Below, piece by piece: positions 1 to 10,263 of a stretch of 64,000 nucleotides of DNA. How positions within the stretch are numbered: the first letter of the stretch is position 1; each line of letters opens with the position of its first letter. Below the pieces are notes generated by a model. That model made no database searches, was not told the DNA's origin, and saw only the letters and a list, made by a program, of their open reading frames with translations. The DNA is taken from positions 52,861 to 116,860 of the forward strand of contig CANFJL010000010.1 of NCBI GenBank assembly GCA_947447525.1, given 5' to 3'. The translations under genes were made by a program, and so were the position numbers. This stretch comes from Flavobacteriales bacterium. Lineage in GTDB: Bacteria > Bacteroidota > Bacteroidia > Flavobacteriales_D > Crocinitomicaceae.

Positions 1-2516
1 ACCTAAGTTATCTTGCAGGAGCGCTTCAAGTAGCGTTAGAAGGATTTGAAAAATTAAAAAACGACGCTTCCTTTTCAAGTGTTGTTCCCTATTATATTGT
101 TCAAATATATCACAAGCAAAATCGCTTTCAAGAGGTAATTGACTACGCTCCAAGCGTATTGGATTCGGCCAATTTAAGTAATGTTAATGATGTATATCAT
201 TTGTTGGGAGACGCACATTATAAACTAAAAAATTACAAAGAAGCGGCTGAATATTTAGAACATTATTATTTAAAGGCGAAAACAACAAGAGAAGACGATT
301 ACCAAATTGGCTATTCTAATTATCGCATTGCAAATTACGATAAAGCAATTCGCTATTTAGATAGGGTAGCGCGCTTTGATGACAGTCTTGGGCAAACTGC
401 TATGTACCAAATTGGTGATGCTTTTGAACAACAAAACAAACTGTTACCTGCCAGAAACGCGTTCTCTAAAGCCGCTGCTATGAACGCAATAGATGAAATT
501 AAAGAAGATGCACTTTACAATTTCGCGGTGCTATCCTTTAAGGTAGATATCAATCCATACGATGAATCCGTTAGAGCTTTCGAGAATTATTTAAGTAAGT
601 ATCCAGAATCTAAAAGGAAACAAGATATTTATCAATACCTAGTGAATGTTTATACGAATACCAGTAATTATGCAAAAGCATTAGAGTCATTAGATAAATT
701 ACCATCAAAAGACGCAAGATTAAAAACAGTTTATCAAACGGTTGCTTTTAACTATGGGGTTGAATTATTTCAAAAAAACCAATATGTAGAGGCATTAAAG
801 GCTTTTGCATTGGTAAATAAATTCCCAAATGACCCACAAATTGTTGCGCTAGCAAAATATTGGAGCGCAGATATTTATTATAGAAAAGGAGATTATACCG
901 CTAGTATTGCAGAATACAAGTCATTTTTAGGGTCTGCAGCTTCTAATTCATTAGAACAGAAGAATGATGCGTATTATAATTTAGGTTATGCTTATTGGAA
1001 TAAAGACCAAATGAATGATGCCTTAGACGCTTTCGCTATTTACCTTCAAGGAAACCCTAAAAACAAGGAAAAGAAGATTGATGCCTGTTTAAAGCTAGCG
1101 GACGGTTATTATACTACGAAACAAAATGCTCAAGCAATTAAATATTATTTAGAAGCAATAGATCAAAATTCTAAATTAAGTGATCGCGCTACCTATTACT
1201 TAGCAAGAAGCTATGGTTACAATGGGCAAGTTCAACAAAAAATAAATTCATTAAAAAGCCTGCTTAAGAATTATTCTAGCTCTAAATATGTGATGAATGC
1301 AACCTATGAATTGGCTAAAAGTTATAAGTCCACTTCTGATTTCGACAATGCACTAATTCAATTTAGAAACTATATTAATGAGTATCCTAAATCCAATCAA
1401 GTCGTAGATTGTCGCTTAGAAATTGCTGACATACACTACAAAAAATGGGACTATGCCCAAGCGGAATTAGATTATAAAAAAATATTAATGGAGTATGAGC
1501 AAACAAGAGATGTTTGTGCGAATGCAGTTAAAGGATTAATGGATGTATACATGGCACAAAAAGCGCCTCAAAAAGCATCGGATATAGCAGAACAGTACCC
1601 TTGCGCAAATATTTCTCCAGATGAAAAAGAAAACTTGTTCTATAATCCGGCACTTCAAAGTTATGTAGATAGCAATTATACAGAGGCTATTCCAAAATTT
1701 GAAACCTACTTAAGCAAGTTTCCAAATGGTCGTTTTGCTACTGAAACTCAATATTTTTTAGGAAATGCCTATTATAAAACCAAAGACACTTTAAAAGCTG
1801 TTCACTATTTTGAAAACTACTTAGCGCTTGCGAGTAGTAATTATGCTGAAGTTGCAGCCTATCGCGTTTCGGGATATTATTATTCCCATAAGGATTATGT
1901 TAATGCCCTAACTTATTACAAAAAATTGGAGTTGCTTGGTTCTAAACCTGCTTACATATTTACAGCAAAACTAGGTGCCATGCGCTGTGCTTTTTTAAAT
2001 AAGAATTATAGCGAATCGGTTATTTATGCGAAAAGCGTGCTGGACAACAATGCTATAACGCAGCCCATCAAAATTGAAGCAGAATATGCTTCTGGTATGG
2101 CTAATTATTATTTAAACAATTCAGCTGATGCAATAACTTCTTTGATTTGGATAAGTAAAAACACCAACTCTGTACTTGCTGCAGAAGCACGTTACACTCT
2201 AGCTGCTATATACTTTAAAGAGAACGAAAACAGTAAGGCAGAAACAGAGATAAATGCAATTCTAAAAATGAAGCCTAGTTATGATTATTGGGTGGCAAAA
2301 GGCTTGATGCTACAGTCTAAAATACAAATTTCTAAAGAAGATTATGTACAGGCAGAACAAAATATTCAGTCTATTATTGATTTTTATCCAAAGAATTTAA
2401 ATGATGGAATTCTTCTAGAAGCAAATGAATTGTATAATGAAATTATTCAATTACAAAATCCCTCAAAAGATTTAGAAGATACGCCGGAAAAAACAATTGA
2501 AATTAAACAAGATTAA
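1..2516 (+). CDS. Tetratricopeptide repeat protein, 5' end beyond the window
   Basis: The frame is open from base 3, with 837 visible residues, and TPR-like helical repeats already run through the first codons. The gene therefore starts upstream of the window, and the TTG near base 159 is not its start. The protein is almost wholly TPR-type helix pairs, with recurring patterns such as YxLGxAYY, KAxxYxExxL and FxxYLxKYP. It ends in a charged tail. Such long TPR proteins of Bacteroidota are usually periplasmic or envelope scaffolds, but no signal peptide can be checked here. The stop is three bases before the start of the outer-membrane barrel gene, so the two are probably co-transcribed and may act together. 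No catalytic domain is visible. Confidence 0.88.
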   Translation, partial: LSYLAGALQVALEGFEKLKNDASFSSVVPYYIVQIYHKQNRFQEVIDYAPSVLDSANLSNVNDVYHLLGDAHYKLKNYKEAAEYLEHYYLKAKTTREDDYQIGYSNYRIANYDKAIRYLDRVARFDDSLGQTAMYQIGDAFEQQNKLLPARNAFSKAAAMNAIDEIKEDALYNFAVLSFKVDINPYDESVRAFENYLSKYPESKRKQDIYQYLVNVYTNTSNYAKALESLDKLPSKDARLKTVYQTVAFNYGVELFQKNQYVEALKAFALVNKFPNDPQIVALAKYWSADIYYRKGDYTASIAEYKSFLGSAASNSLEQKNDAYYNLGYAYWNKDQMNDALDAFAIYLQGNPKNKEKKIDACLKLADGYYTTKQNAQAIKYYLEAIDQNSKLSDRATYYLARSYGYNGQVQQKINSLKSLLKNYSSSKYVMNATYELAKSYKSTSDFDNALIQFRNYINEYPKSNQVVDCRLEIADIHYKKWDYAQAELDYKKILMEYEQTRDVCANAVKGLMDVYMAQKAPQKASDIAEQYPCANISPDEKENLFYNPALQSYVDSNYTEAIPKFETYLSKFPNGRFATETQYFLGNAYYKTKDTLKAVHYFENYLALASSNYAEVAAYRVSGYYYSHKDYVNALTYYKKLELLGSKPAYIFTAKLGAMRCAFLNKNYSESVIYAKSVLDNNAITQPIKIEAEYASGMANYYLNNSADAITSLIWISKNTNSVLAAEARYTLAAIYFKENENSKAETEINAILKMKPSYDYWVAKGLMLQSKIQISKEDYVQAEQNIQSIIDFYPKNLNDGILLEANELYNEIIQLQNPSKDLEDTPEKTIEIKQD

Positions 2517-2519
2517 ACC

Positions 2520-4241
2520 ATGAAAGTAGTACTATATTTTTCTTTGTTATTGCTGAGCGGGATTGCTTTTGGTCAAGTAGATATTGTTGATGTCGACGGA
2601 AAGGGAAATCGTGAAATAGAAAGTAGTTTTAGAATCACGGAATCTCCTAAGATTTTAGACAGCATTAAAGCAACGCCTATTCCTGCTCATCCCTTGTTGC
2701 AACTTCAATGTGAAACAAAAATTCAATTAGATACCATTGTTGCAGCAACGGTAGAAACAACGGAAAAATTGAAGGCGCTTTATCCCTTTTATGCTAAGTT
2801 GGGAATGGGGTCAACCATTATGCCTTTAGGTGAATTATACTTCAACTCAACCAGATCAAGATCTAATTTTTATGGAGTTCATGTGAAACATCTTAGTTCT
2901 TTTGGAGAAGTTAAAGATAGAAATAAAACGGTTTATGCCCCCGCAAGTTTTGATCAAACAAGCGCAGAAGTTTTTGGTAAAACAATACAAAATAAGTTCT
3001 CCCTTGATGGAAAAATAGCTTACCATAATAATGGTTTCCATTACTATGGTATTCCTGATAAAAACATCAATGCAGACTCTATCAGACAGCGCTTTCAAAT
3101 AATTAATGCGGGTAGTGTAATTGAAACAAATAGAGGAGATAGTTCAAGGCTTAATGTAAAAGTGGGCGTCAATTACCGCTATTTCACGAATCAAAAATCA
3201 ATTTATGACACTTTAGGAAATTGGAAGACGCGCGAAAACAAATTTGATTTAACCACTAAATCGTGGTACAATAAAGGTACGGAAAGCTTCTACGCAAATA
3301 TAGGTATGAGATTTAATGGGTATAAATATGGGATCGCCGATTCTGCATTGAGCTTATTAGACACTGGTATAGTAAATAACAATACCATAATTGATCTGAA
3401 TCCGGGGGTTCATTCTGAATTACTAAACAAAAAATTAACAGTGGACGTTGGTCTCGGATTAAGTATTGATATTAATAGTTCCACTAAAGCTTATTTATTT
3501 CCTAAAGCAGAAGTAAAATATGTGCTAGTAGATGGTATGTTTATTCCCTATCTCGGAATTCGTGGGGGCTTAAAACAAAACACCTTTGCGGACTTAAGTA
3601 AAGATAATCCATATGTACTAGCGCAACTTTCATTAAAAAATGAAATTACTTCTCACGATATTTATTTTGGCTTGAAAGGAAATGTGAGCAAGCGCATTGG
3701 CTTTGGAGTGAATGCGAGTTTTTCAAAGGTGTTAAATCGCGCGCTTTTTGTGACAGATACTTTGTATGGAAGTCTAGGAAATCGCTTTGGTTTGGTATAT
3801 GACACCTTAAATTTAACTGTTATTGAAGCTTCATTTGCTTATCAACTTAATGAAAAATTAAAAATTGATGCCTTAGGAAGGTTTAATTCCTATGAAATGA
3901 TGCATGAAGCAAGGGCTTGGAATTTGCCTCAAGTACAGTTTTTAATTCGGGGACATTATAACTTATATGACAAATTTATTGTTAATCTTGATTTTAATAT
4001 GGCTGCTGGAAGATATGCTCAAGTATATGAAAGTGGCACTAATGTTCAATTTGAAAACAATCAATATTTCGTTTCCCTTAAACCTATTTTTGATGGGAAT
4101 ATTGGTTTAGAATATCGTTACAACCCAAGAGTTTCTGCTTTCTTGCAAATAAATAATGTTGCTGCTCAACGCTATAATCGTTGGTACAACTACCCAGTAC
4201 AGCCCATACAAATCATGGGAGGCATTACTGCAAGGTTCTGA
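2520..4241 (+). CDS. Outer-membrane beta-barrel protein (TonB-dependent-receptor-like)
   Basis: The 573-residue product starts with a signal peptide (Lys2, hydrophobic run to about residue 17, then FGQ). The rest has alternating polar and hydrophobic strands, many aromatic residues at strand ends and a C-terminal Phe (GGITARF), which is the usual barrel-assembly signal. No plug or TonB-box domain is evident, so 'TonB-dependent receptor' is only a likely database name. Its ATG is four bases after the stop of the TPR gene, which suggests an operon and a joint envelope role. The substrate is unknown. Confidence 0.8.
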   Translation: MKVVLYFSLLLLSGIAFGQVDIVDVDGKGNREIESSFRITESPKILDSIKATPIPAHPLLQLQCETKIQLDTIVAATVETTEKLKALYPFYAKLGMGSTIMPLGELYFNSTRSRSNFYGVHVKHLSSFGEVKDRNKTVYAPASFDQTSAEVFGKTIQNKFSLDGKIAYHNNGFHYYGIPDKNINADSIRQRFQIINAGSVIETNRGDSSRLNVKVGVNYRYFTNQKSIYDTLGNWKTRENKFDLTTKSWYNKGTESFYANIGMRFNGYKYGIADSALSLLDTGIVNNNTIIDLNPGVHSELLNKKLTVDVGLGLSIDINSSTKAYLFPKAEVKYVLVDGMFIPYLGIRGGLKQNTFADLSKDNPYVLAQLSLKNEITSHDIYFGLKGNVSKRIGFGVNASFSKVLNRALFVTDTLYGSLGNRFGLVYDTLNLTVIEASFAYQLNEKLKIDALGRFNSYEMMHEARAWNLPQVQFLIRGHYNLYDKFIVNLDFNMAAGRYAQVYESGTNVQFENNQYFVSLKPIFDGNIGLEYRYNPRVSAFLQINNVAAQRYNRWYNYPVQPIQIMGGITARF

Positions 4242-4319
4242 TTTTCAATGCTTTTTATTTAAAAAAGTACTTTTAAATTTTTTGTGTCGTTAATAGGTTT
4301 CATTTTATAAATCTATTCT

Positions 4320-7271
4320 ATGCGACTATATATCTTTTTTATTATTGGATTCACTACCTCCGTTTTTTCACAAGTGAACCCTTTTACTTCCACCTATCAA
4401 CAAATTCCTCAATTACCGAAAGGCGTGTTAGAGGCCATTGCCTATACCAATACTCGAATGCAAGTTATTGATGACCAGGAAACACCTTCTTGCTCAGGAC
4501 AAGTATTGCCTTATGGTATTATGGGTTTATTCGAAAATGGTGGTCATTACTTTATTGAAAATGGGGCCATCATAGCGGCTCTTAGTGGGATATCAATACC
4601 ACAACAAAAGCTCGACAAACAGCAACAAATACTTGCCTATGGGATGGCATTACATACCTTATTGGGAAATAAGACTCATGAAGAAATGAGGGAAGATCCT
4701 TCAATAATTGGAAATGTCTTGCTTCAATTAACAGAAATCCCGGAAGATGGTATGGTAAATCAATTTGCTAGACAATCTTTTCTACTTGAAATCTTTCGCT
4801 TTTTAAACAGTGAGGACCATGCTGAGAATTATAATTTTAACGTTTATAAATTTAATTTAAGCGCCTATTTTGGGGCTGAAAACTATAGGGTTTTGTGTGC
4901 GAAAAAAATAAGTATTGCACCAACAGAAATAAGTACTTCAAGCGGCGATTTGTTCACTAAAAATAATTCTAAATCCCTAGAATATGGTCCCGCTCTTTGG
5001 AATCCCGCGCCAGCATGTAATATAAGTAGCCGCAACGGTGTTGCTGTATCCGCAATTACCATTCATACTGTTCAAGGTACTTACGCGGGGGCGATTTCTT
5101 GGTCGCAAAATTGTAGTTCAAATGTCTCTTATCATTATGTGGTAAGAAGTTCGGATGGACAAGTAACGCAAATGGTTTTAGAAGCTAAAAAAGCCTGGCA
5201 TGTCGCCTCAGAAAATCCTTATACAATAGGATATGAACACGAGGGATATGTTAGTAATGCGGCTTGGTATACTCAAGCATTATATGAAGGTTCAGCAAAT
5301 CTATCTAAAGACATTATTAATAGTTCTTATGGTATTATTGGAAAGCGAACTTATGATGGTCCGTCTTCAAGTATCACTAATGTTTTAGGGGCTTGTATTA
5401 AAATTAAAGGGCATCAACATTTTCCAAATCAGACGCACACTGACCCTGGGATTTTTTGGAATTGGGAAAAATATTATCAGTTGATCAATGTTGCGCCAAA
5501 TATTATTCATCTCAATCTTCCCAATGGGACGCTATATGATAGTGGTGGTGCAATAGGAAATTATAGCGATGATGAGCGCACTATACATCTTTTACAACCC
5601 AACAACGCAGCTTCAATTCAGCTAAATTTCACTAATTTTTCTATAGAAAATAATTTTGATCATATGCTTGTATTCGATGGAGCGGATGCAAGTGCCCCCA
5701 TTATAGCGAATTTAACAGGCAACTCCCTTCCTACTTCCATTCAAAGTTCAGGACCATCTCTATTAATTGACTTTAGGTCTGACTGCGCACAAAACTATCC
5801 TGGTTATGCTTTAAATTACAACAGTACCCCTTCAAATAATGACAATACAGCTCCAATTACTACCATTGTCCCTGGTAATCTTTGGGACACCGTTGATTTT
5901 CAGGTTAACCTAACAGATACAGATGCTGGAGATGGTGTGGCAAAATCCTTTTATTTGTTAGGGGATAAAAATCCAAACGAAATGTCTTGGAGGGCTAACG
6001 GAAGCTTGGGATTTGTTTGTGAATTGTTTGATGATCCAAACATAAACTGGACGAATCAAACCGGAGTTTTTAATACCCAGACAGGTGCTTTTCAAATGAA
6101 TGATGTAAGTCAGAACAATTCCAATGCCTACTTGAATGTTAATCAAAATAATCAATCTGAATACTTATTTGAATGGGAACAAAAAATAGTAAGTAGTAAT
6201 TTAAACCAAAGAGCGGGCATGCACTTTTTTTGTTCTGATCCTACTTTACCTAATCGTGGAAATTCCTATTTTATTTTTATGCGAGAAGAAACTGATAAAA
6301 TTCAAATTTATAAAGTCACAAATGATGTTTTCACCTTAGTAAACGAGACCCCTTTTACTAACATTCCATTAATTAATTATCATTTAAAGGTGCATTACAA
6401 TCCGCTTAGCGGGTGGATAAAAGTATATGTAGACGATGCTTTTGTTTCACAATGGCAAGACCCAAGTCCTATTCAAACAGGGACAGCGATCTCGCTGCGC
6501 TCAGGCGCATGTTCTGTAATATTTGATAAAATAAGAGTATTTTTAAGTCGCGGGGCAAGCGTAAATATTAGCCTTGGAAACAATCAATCCTTTCGTTATG
6601 AAAGCCAACAAAGCACTCCTGCAGGAATATTGTTTTCTCAAATCATTGATAATAATGAAAACTGGTCCAACGAAAAACAAGAAACCTATCTAATTGATTG
6701 GTCAGCACCTATTATTAATTTTTGCAATGATGGGGTAAGTTTTGATATCGATTCAACAACACTTACAAATTTAGATGCAAATTGGCTAGGGTCCGACCCT
6801 AATTCTATGATCAATCAATATTATTGGAGTCTTGGAACCTTACCAGGAATAGCCGATGTAACCAACTGGACTAATGGATTTTTAAATAATGGTGTGCAAC
6901 ACGTACTTTCAAATCCAATTAATAGTCAGTTATACTACTTTAATATTAAAGCTATAAATAAAGCAGGGCTTATTTCTATATTGAGTAGTGATGGGCAATT
7001 ATTATTTCAAAATTTAAATTCTAACCCTTTAGAGGATGACCTAAACCCTTTAACCCTTTACCCTAATCCCTGTAAAAAAGATGGGTTTTATATTAAAGGG
7101 GTAGATAAGTCATTGATTTTAAGCATCTTCGACGAACAGGGTAGGTTTTTAGTGCAGCACAATATTAACAATGATGGCTTTGTAGCTATTCCCGCTCTTT
7201 CCTCTGGAGCTTATTCCGTTTTATTGGAAACAGGTGGGGTTTACCACTTAAAAAAATTAATTGTTGAGTAG
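4320..7271 (+). CDS. Secreted N-acetylmuramoyl-L-alanine amidase with CUB domain and T9SS sorting signal
   Basis: The 983-residue protein has a signal peptide (to about residue 17, FSQ) and an uncharacterised N-terminal region to about residue 225. An Amidase_2/PGRP-type domain follows at about 235-390. Its putative zinc ligands are His249 (in TIHT) and a His/Asp in GHQHFPNQTHTDPG (His365/His367/His373, Asp375), which fits the AmpD-like H...H...D/C pattern. A CUB-like domain lies at about 400-505 (YDSGGAIGNYSDDE...FDHMLVFDG), then a lectin-like beta-sandwich region at about 560-740. A type A T9SS C-terminal domain (LYPNPC..., ending KKLIVE) occupies about 910-983. The enzyme should cleave the MurNAc-L-Ala bond of peptidoglycan outside the cell or on its surface. 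It appears monocistronic, with a hairpin just downstream. Confidence 0.87.
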   Translation: MRLYIFFIIGFTTSVFSQVNPFTSTYQQIPQLPKGVLEAIAYTNTRMQVIDDQETPSCSGQVLPYGIMGLFENGGHYFIENGAIIAALSGISIPQQKLDKQQQILAYGMALHTLLGNKTHEEMREDPSIIGNVLLQLTEIPEDGMVNQFARQSFLLEIFRFLNSEDHAENYNFNVYKFNLSAYFGAENYRVLCAKKISIAPTEISTSSGDLFTKNNSKSLEYGPALWNPAPACNISSRNGVAVSAITIHTVQGTYAGAISWSQNCSSNVSYHYVVRSSDGQVTQMVLEAKKAWHVASENPYTIGYEHEGYVSNAAWYTQALYEGSANLSKDIINSSYGIIGKRTYDGPSSSITNVLGACIKIKGHQHFPNQTHTDPGIFWNWEKYYQLINVAPNIIHLNLPNGTLYDSGGAIGNYSDDERTIHLLQPNNAASIQLNFTNFSIENNFDHMLVFDGADASAPIIANLTGNSLPTSIQSSGPSLLIDFRSDCAQNYPGYALNYNSTPSNNDNTAPITTIVPGNLWDTVDFQVNLTDTDAGDGVAKSFYLLGDKNPNEMSWRANGSLGFVCELFDDPNINWTNQTGVFNTQTGAFQMNDVSQNNSNAYLNVNQNNQSEYLFEWEQKIVSSNLNQRAGMHFFCSDPTLPNRGNSYFIFMREETDKIQIYKVTNDVFTLVNETPFTNIPLINYHLKVHYNPLSGWIKVYVDDAFVSQWQDPSPIQTGTAISLRSGACSVIFDKIRVFLSRGASVNISLGNNQSFRYESQQSTPAGILFSQIIDNNENWSNEKQETYLIDWSAPIINFCNDGVSFDIDSTTLTNLDANWLGSDPNSMINQYYWSLGTLPGIADVTNWTNGFLNNGVQHVLSNPINSQLYYFNIKAINKAGLISILSSDGQLLFQNLNSNPLEDDLNPLTLYPNPCKKDGFYIKGVDKSLILSIFDEQGRFLVQHNINNDGFVAIPALSSGAYSVLLETGGVYHLKKLIVE

Positions 7272-7280
7272 AGTTTTTTA

Positions 7281-7318
7281 ACTAGAGGTTTGATTCCCAA
7301 TCAACCTCTAGTATTTTA
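7281..7318 (+). terminator. Hairpin terminator after the amidase gene, inside the 3' end of the convergent gene
   Basis: ACTAGAGGTT (7281-7290) pairs with AACCTCTAGT (7303-7312). Inside it GATT pairs with AATC around a CCC loop, with one bulged T. ATTTTAT follows on the + strand. The stem also encodes the last codons and TAG stop of the opposite-strand dehydrogenase. The T-run is short, so the strength is uncertain. Confidence 0.55.
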
Positions 7319-8232
7319 TCCGCTAAGATAGAACTCAATAAATAATAACTTTCTACAGACCAACCACCAACATGGGGAGATAAAATAACATTATAATTTT
7401 TTATCAAATAAGAAAAATCATCTGGGAGCTCTTGTTCAAAGAAAGCTTCAAAACTTTTCGACTCATATTCCAAGACATCTAAGCCCGCGCCTTTAATTTG
7501 ACCCATCATAAGTCCAGCAACTAAATCTTCTGTTTTTACAATTTTTCCTCTAGAAAGATTTAATAGATAAATAGGTTTCTTTAAGTTGGTGATAAATTTC
7601 TTATTAATTAAATAATGTGTTTCTTTATTATACGGAATATGGAGAGAAATAACATCTGCATTTTGAAAAATAGCATCAAGGGTTGCTTCTTGAACAAAGT
7701 GATTTCCAAAACCCGTTTTGTATTTATCATAGGCCAAGACCTTAACATCAAAACCCATTAGTTTTTTTGCAAAGGCACTACCGTTGTTTCCATATCCAAT
7801 TATACCAACTGTTTTTCCGTCTAGTTCCTCCCCTCTATTGATTTCTCTTTGCCAAAGACCATTTCTAACTTGTTGGTCTGCAAAATGTAAATGATTCATT
7901 AAAGAAAGAAGCATGCCAAGGGCATGTTCTGCAACGGCATTTCTATTTCCTTCAGGAGAATTGAATAGGCGTATATTTCTTTGCTTACAATATTCTTGAT
8001 CAATGTTTTCAAGACCAGCACCCGAACGTGCAATGAATTTTAATTGAGGGGCCCGTCTTAAAAATTCTTCATTTAATGTAAATCTAGATCTGATTACAAT
8101 ACCAAAAGCTGTTCCTAAAGCCTCATGAATTTCAGAGATCGTCTTTTTTGTTGCATCAATACAAACACAACCTGATTTTTTTAGGCGATCCATCAAAATT
8201 GGATGAACAGTATCGATAAAAAGAATTTCCAT
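7282..8232 (-). CDS. D-2-hydroxyacid dehydrogenase (phosphoglycerate-dehydrogenase-like)
   Basis: The 316-residue protein of the D-isomer-specific 2-hydroxyacid dehydrogenase family should be cytosolic and NAD-dependent. The dinucleotide-binding motif GYGNNG has its glycines at 146, 148 and 151. The catalytic set is Arg228 (LSRGK), Glu255 or Glu257 (LDVLEYE) and His287 (SPHVGG). The substrate-binding RSGAGLENID is at about 69-78. There is no ACT domain, so it matches short SerA-like enzymes, and the substrate (3-phosphoglycerate or another 2-hydroxyacid) cannot be fixed. It lies downstream of mnmG on the same strand with a 135-bp gap. The start is the ATG followed by EILFID. Confidence 0.88.
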   Translation of the reverse strand: MEILFIDTVHPILMDRLKKSGCVCIDATKKTISEIHEALGTAFGIVIRSRFTLNEEFLRRAPQLKFIARSGAGLENIDQEYCKQRNIRLFNSPEGNRNAVAEHALGMLLSLMNHLHFADQQVRNGLWQREINRGEELDGKTVGIIGYGNNGSAFAKKLMGFDVKVLAYDKYKTGFGNHFVQEATLDAIFQNADVISLHIPYNKETHYLINKKFITNLKKPIYLLNLSRGKIVKTEDLVAGLMMGQIKGAGLDVLEYESKSFEAFFEQELPDDFSYLIKNYNVILSPHVGGWSVESYYLLSSILADKILEVDWESNL

Positions 8233-8367
8233 GATGTTGAATTGATTTTTTAAAAATAGAGAAAAACACCGAAAATTTGGCCGTTTTTAATCAACTATTT
8301 TAACACTTGTAATGTGTTTGTGTGTTTCATGAGCCAAAACAGCCTAAAAAGGCCTTAAAATTAAAAA

Positions 8368-10239
8368 TTAGCGACTCAAATAGATAAGAAGGACAGAAAT
8401 ATCACTTGGTGAGACTCCTGAGATTCGTGATGCTTGTCCAATCGTTCTTGGTTGAATAGAAGAAAGTTTTTCTATTGCTTCCGAGCTTAAACTTTTTAAT
8501 TGTTTATAATCAACATCTGGAGCAATAGGAACATCTTCCAATTTCAACATTTTAAGCGCAAGATCTTCTTCCCGTTCAATATATCCTTCATACTTTAAAA
8601 GTATTTCCGTTTGAGATAGAACATCTTCATGCATTACCGACATCTCATCACAAGCTTTTTTAGCCTCTGGAGAAATGCTAATTAGATCCAATAGAGAAAT
8701 GTGTGGCCTTGTAATCAAACTGGTGAATTTTACTTGTTGCGTAATAAGTGAAGATCCTTTTTCTGCAAACAAAGGGTTGACCTGTTCAGGGGTTACACCA
8801 ATTTGCCTTAACTTTTCTTTTAGTATGCGCGTACCTTCTATTTTTCGTTGCACGCGATCTAATTCTTGTTGTGATGCAAGCCCGATTTTAAATCCTAAAG
8901 GTGTAAGGCGAACATCGGCATTATCTTGCCTCAATAATATTCTGTATTCAGCACGACTTGTAAACATTCTATAAGGTTCCTTAGTTCCTTTTGTTATCAA
9001 ATCATCAATTAACACTCCGATATAAGCTTCGTTTCTTGTAAGAATAAAAGGGGCTTCATTTTTTAATTTAAGGTGTGCATTAATTCCAGCCATTAAACCC
9101 TGACAGGCAGCCTCTTCATAACCAGTAGTGCCATTTATTTGTCCTGCAAAATATAAGCCTTCTATTTCTTTAGTTTCTAAGGTGTGCTTTAATTGTGTTG
9201 GGGGGAAATAATCATATTCAATGGCATAACCAGGACGGAACATTTTCACATTTTCAAAGCCTGGAATAGTTTTAAGTGCACTCAATTGAATTTCTTCAGG
9301 TAAAGAGGTACTAAAACCATTCACATAAATTTCTATAGTGTCCCAACCTTCAGGCTCTACAAATATCTGATGGCGTTCTTTATCGGCAAAGCGATTGATT
9401 TTATCTTCTATACTTGGACAATAGCGAGGACCTGTACTTTTTATTGCTCCATTGAACATAGGAGAACGGTCAAACCCCTTCTTTAATTCTTCATGGGTTT
9501 GATGATTGGTATACGTTATGTAACACGGTCGTTGATGTTCTAAAGATGTGGTTGCCCCAAAACTAAACCTTGAAGGGTTTTCGTCTCCATCCTGCACTTC
9601 CATTTTACTATAATCCAAAGACCTTCCATCCACACGCGGCGGAGTGCCTGTTTTCATTCGTCCTGCCTCAAACCCTAATGATATTAATTCTTCAGTAATT
9701 CCCGTAGAAGCCCTTTCTGCAGCACGACCGCCGCCAAATTGTTTTTCACCTAAATGAATTAATCCATTTAAAAAAGTACCATTAGTAAGCACAACTGACT
9801 TTGATTCAATATTAATACCCAAAGAAGTCTTAATGCCAATTACGGTTTTGTCCTTTATTAAAAGTCCAGTACACATGTCTTGCCAAAAATCAACATTGGG
9901 ATTTCTTTCTAACAACAATCGCCACTCAGAAGCAAACAACATGCGGTCGTTTTGTGTCCTAGGAGACCACATCGCAGGACCCTTAGAAAGATTTAACATT
10001 CTGAATTGTATTGCGCTTTTGTCGCTAACATATCCAGAGCCCCCGCCTAAAGCGTCAATTTCACGAACAATTTGTCCTTTAGCAACACCACCCATTGCAG
10101 GATTACACGACATTTGGGCAATGGTGTTCATGTTCATAGTTACCAACAACACACTGCTTCCTAATTTCGCAGCGGCATTTGCGGCTTCACACCCCGCGTG
10201 ACCCGCCCCAACAACTATAACATCGTATTTCTTAAGCAT
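8368..10239 (-). CDS. mnmG: tRNA uridine-34 5-carboxymethylaminomethyl modification enzyme MnmG (GidA)
   Basis: MnmG, with MnmE, installs the carboxymethylaminomethyl group on U34 of tRNAs that read split codon boxes, using FAD and methylenetetrahydrofolate. The 623-residue length is standard. The FAD-binding [12 protein letters not shown] is at about 9-20. The family signatures [12 protein letters not shown] and [16 protein letters not shown] are intact, and the C-terminal helical domain ends in [13 protein letters not shown]. It is the last gene of the DUF4175 / ATPase / ybeY / mnmG run. Only 22 bases separate it from the ybeY stop, and most of that spacer is a parS-like palindrome, so its leader is unusual. 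Confidence 0.97.
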   Translation of the reverse strand: MLKKYDVIVVGAGHAGCEAANAAAKLGSSVLLVTMNMNTIAQMSCNPAMGGVAKGQIVREIDALGGGSGYVSDKSAIQFRMLNLSKGPAMWSPRTQNDRMLFASEWRLLLERNPNVDFWQDMCTGLLIKDKTVIGIKTSLGINIESKSVVLTNGTFLNGLIHLGEKQFGGGRAAERASTGITEELISLGFEAGRMKTGTPPRVDGRSLDYSKMEVQDGDENPSRFSFGATTSLEHQRPCYITYTNHQTHEELKKGFDRSPMFNGAIKSTGPRYCPSIEDKINRFADKERHQIFVEPEGWDTIEIYVNGFSTSLPEEIQLSALKTIPGFENVKMFRPGYAIEYDYFPPTQLKHTLETKEIEGLYFAGQINGTTGYEEAACQGLMAGINAHLKLKNEAPFILTRNEAYIGVLIDDLITKGTKEPYRMFTSRAEYRILLRQDNADVRLTPLGFKIGLASQQELDRVQRKIEGTRILKEKLRQIGVTPEQVNPLFAEKGSSLITQQVKFTSLITRPHISLLDLISISPEAKKACDEMSVMHEDVLSQTEILLKYEGYIEREEDLALKMLKLEDVPIAPDVDYKQLKSLSSEAIEKLSSIQPRTIGQASRISGVSPSDISVLLIYLSR

Positions 10240-10247
10240 AAAATCTT

Positions 10248-10263
10248 TGTTTCACGTGAAACT
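10248..10263. promoter_or_regulatory. parS-like centromere site 1 (candidate ParB-binding palindrome)
   Basis: TGTTTCACGTGAAACT matches the widely conserved ParB target TGTTnCACGTGAAACA at every defined base except the last. It sits in the 22-bp spacer between ybeY and mnmG, and its last two bases overlap the ybeY stop codon. The match is seen in the sequence. Its role in segregation is inferred, as no parA or parB lies in this window. Confidence 0.72.

Noticed and set aside
159..161. TTG as start of the TPR gene
   Set aside because: The frame is open from base 3 and already encodes TPR-like sequence, so the gene enters from outside the window.
9833..10201. 122-codon plus-strand frame over mnmG
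   Set aside because: Complement of the conserved MnmG FAD domain; no independent support.
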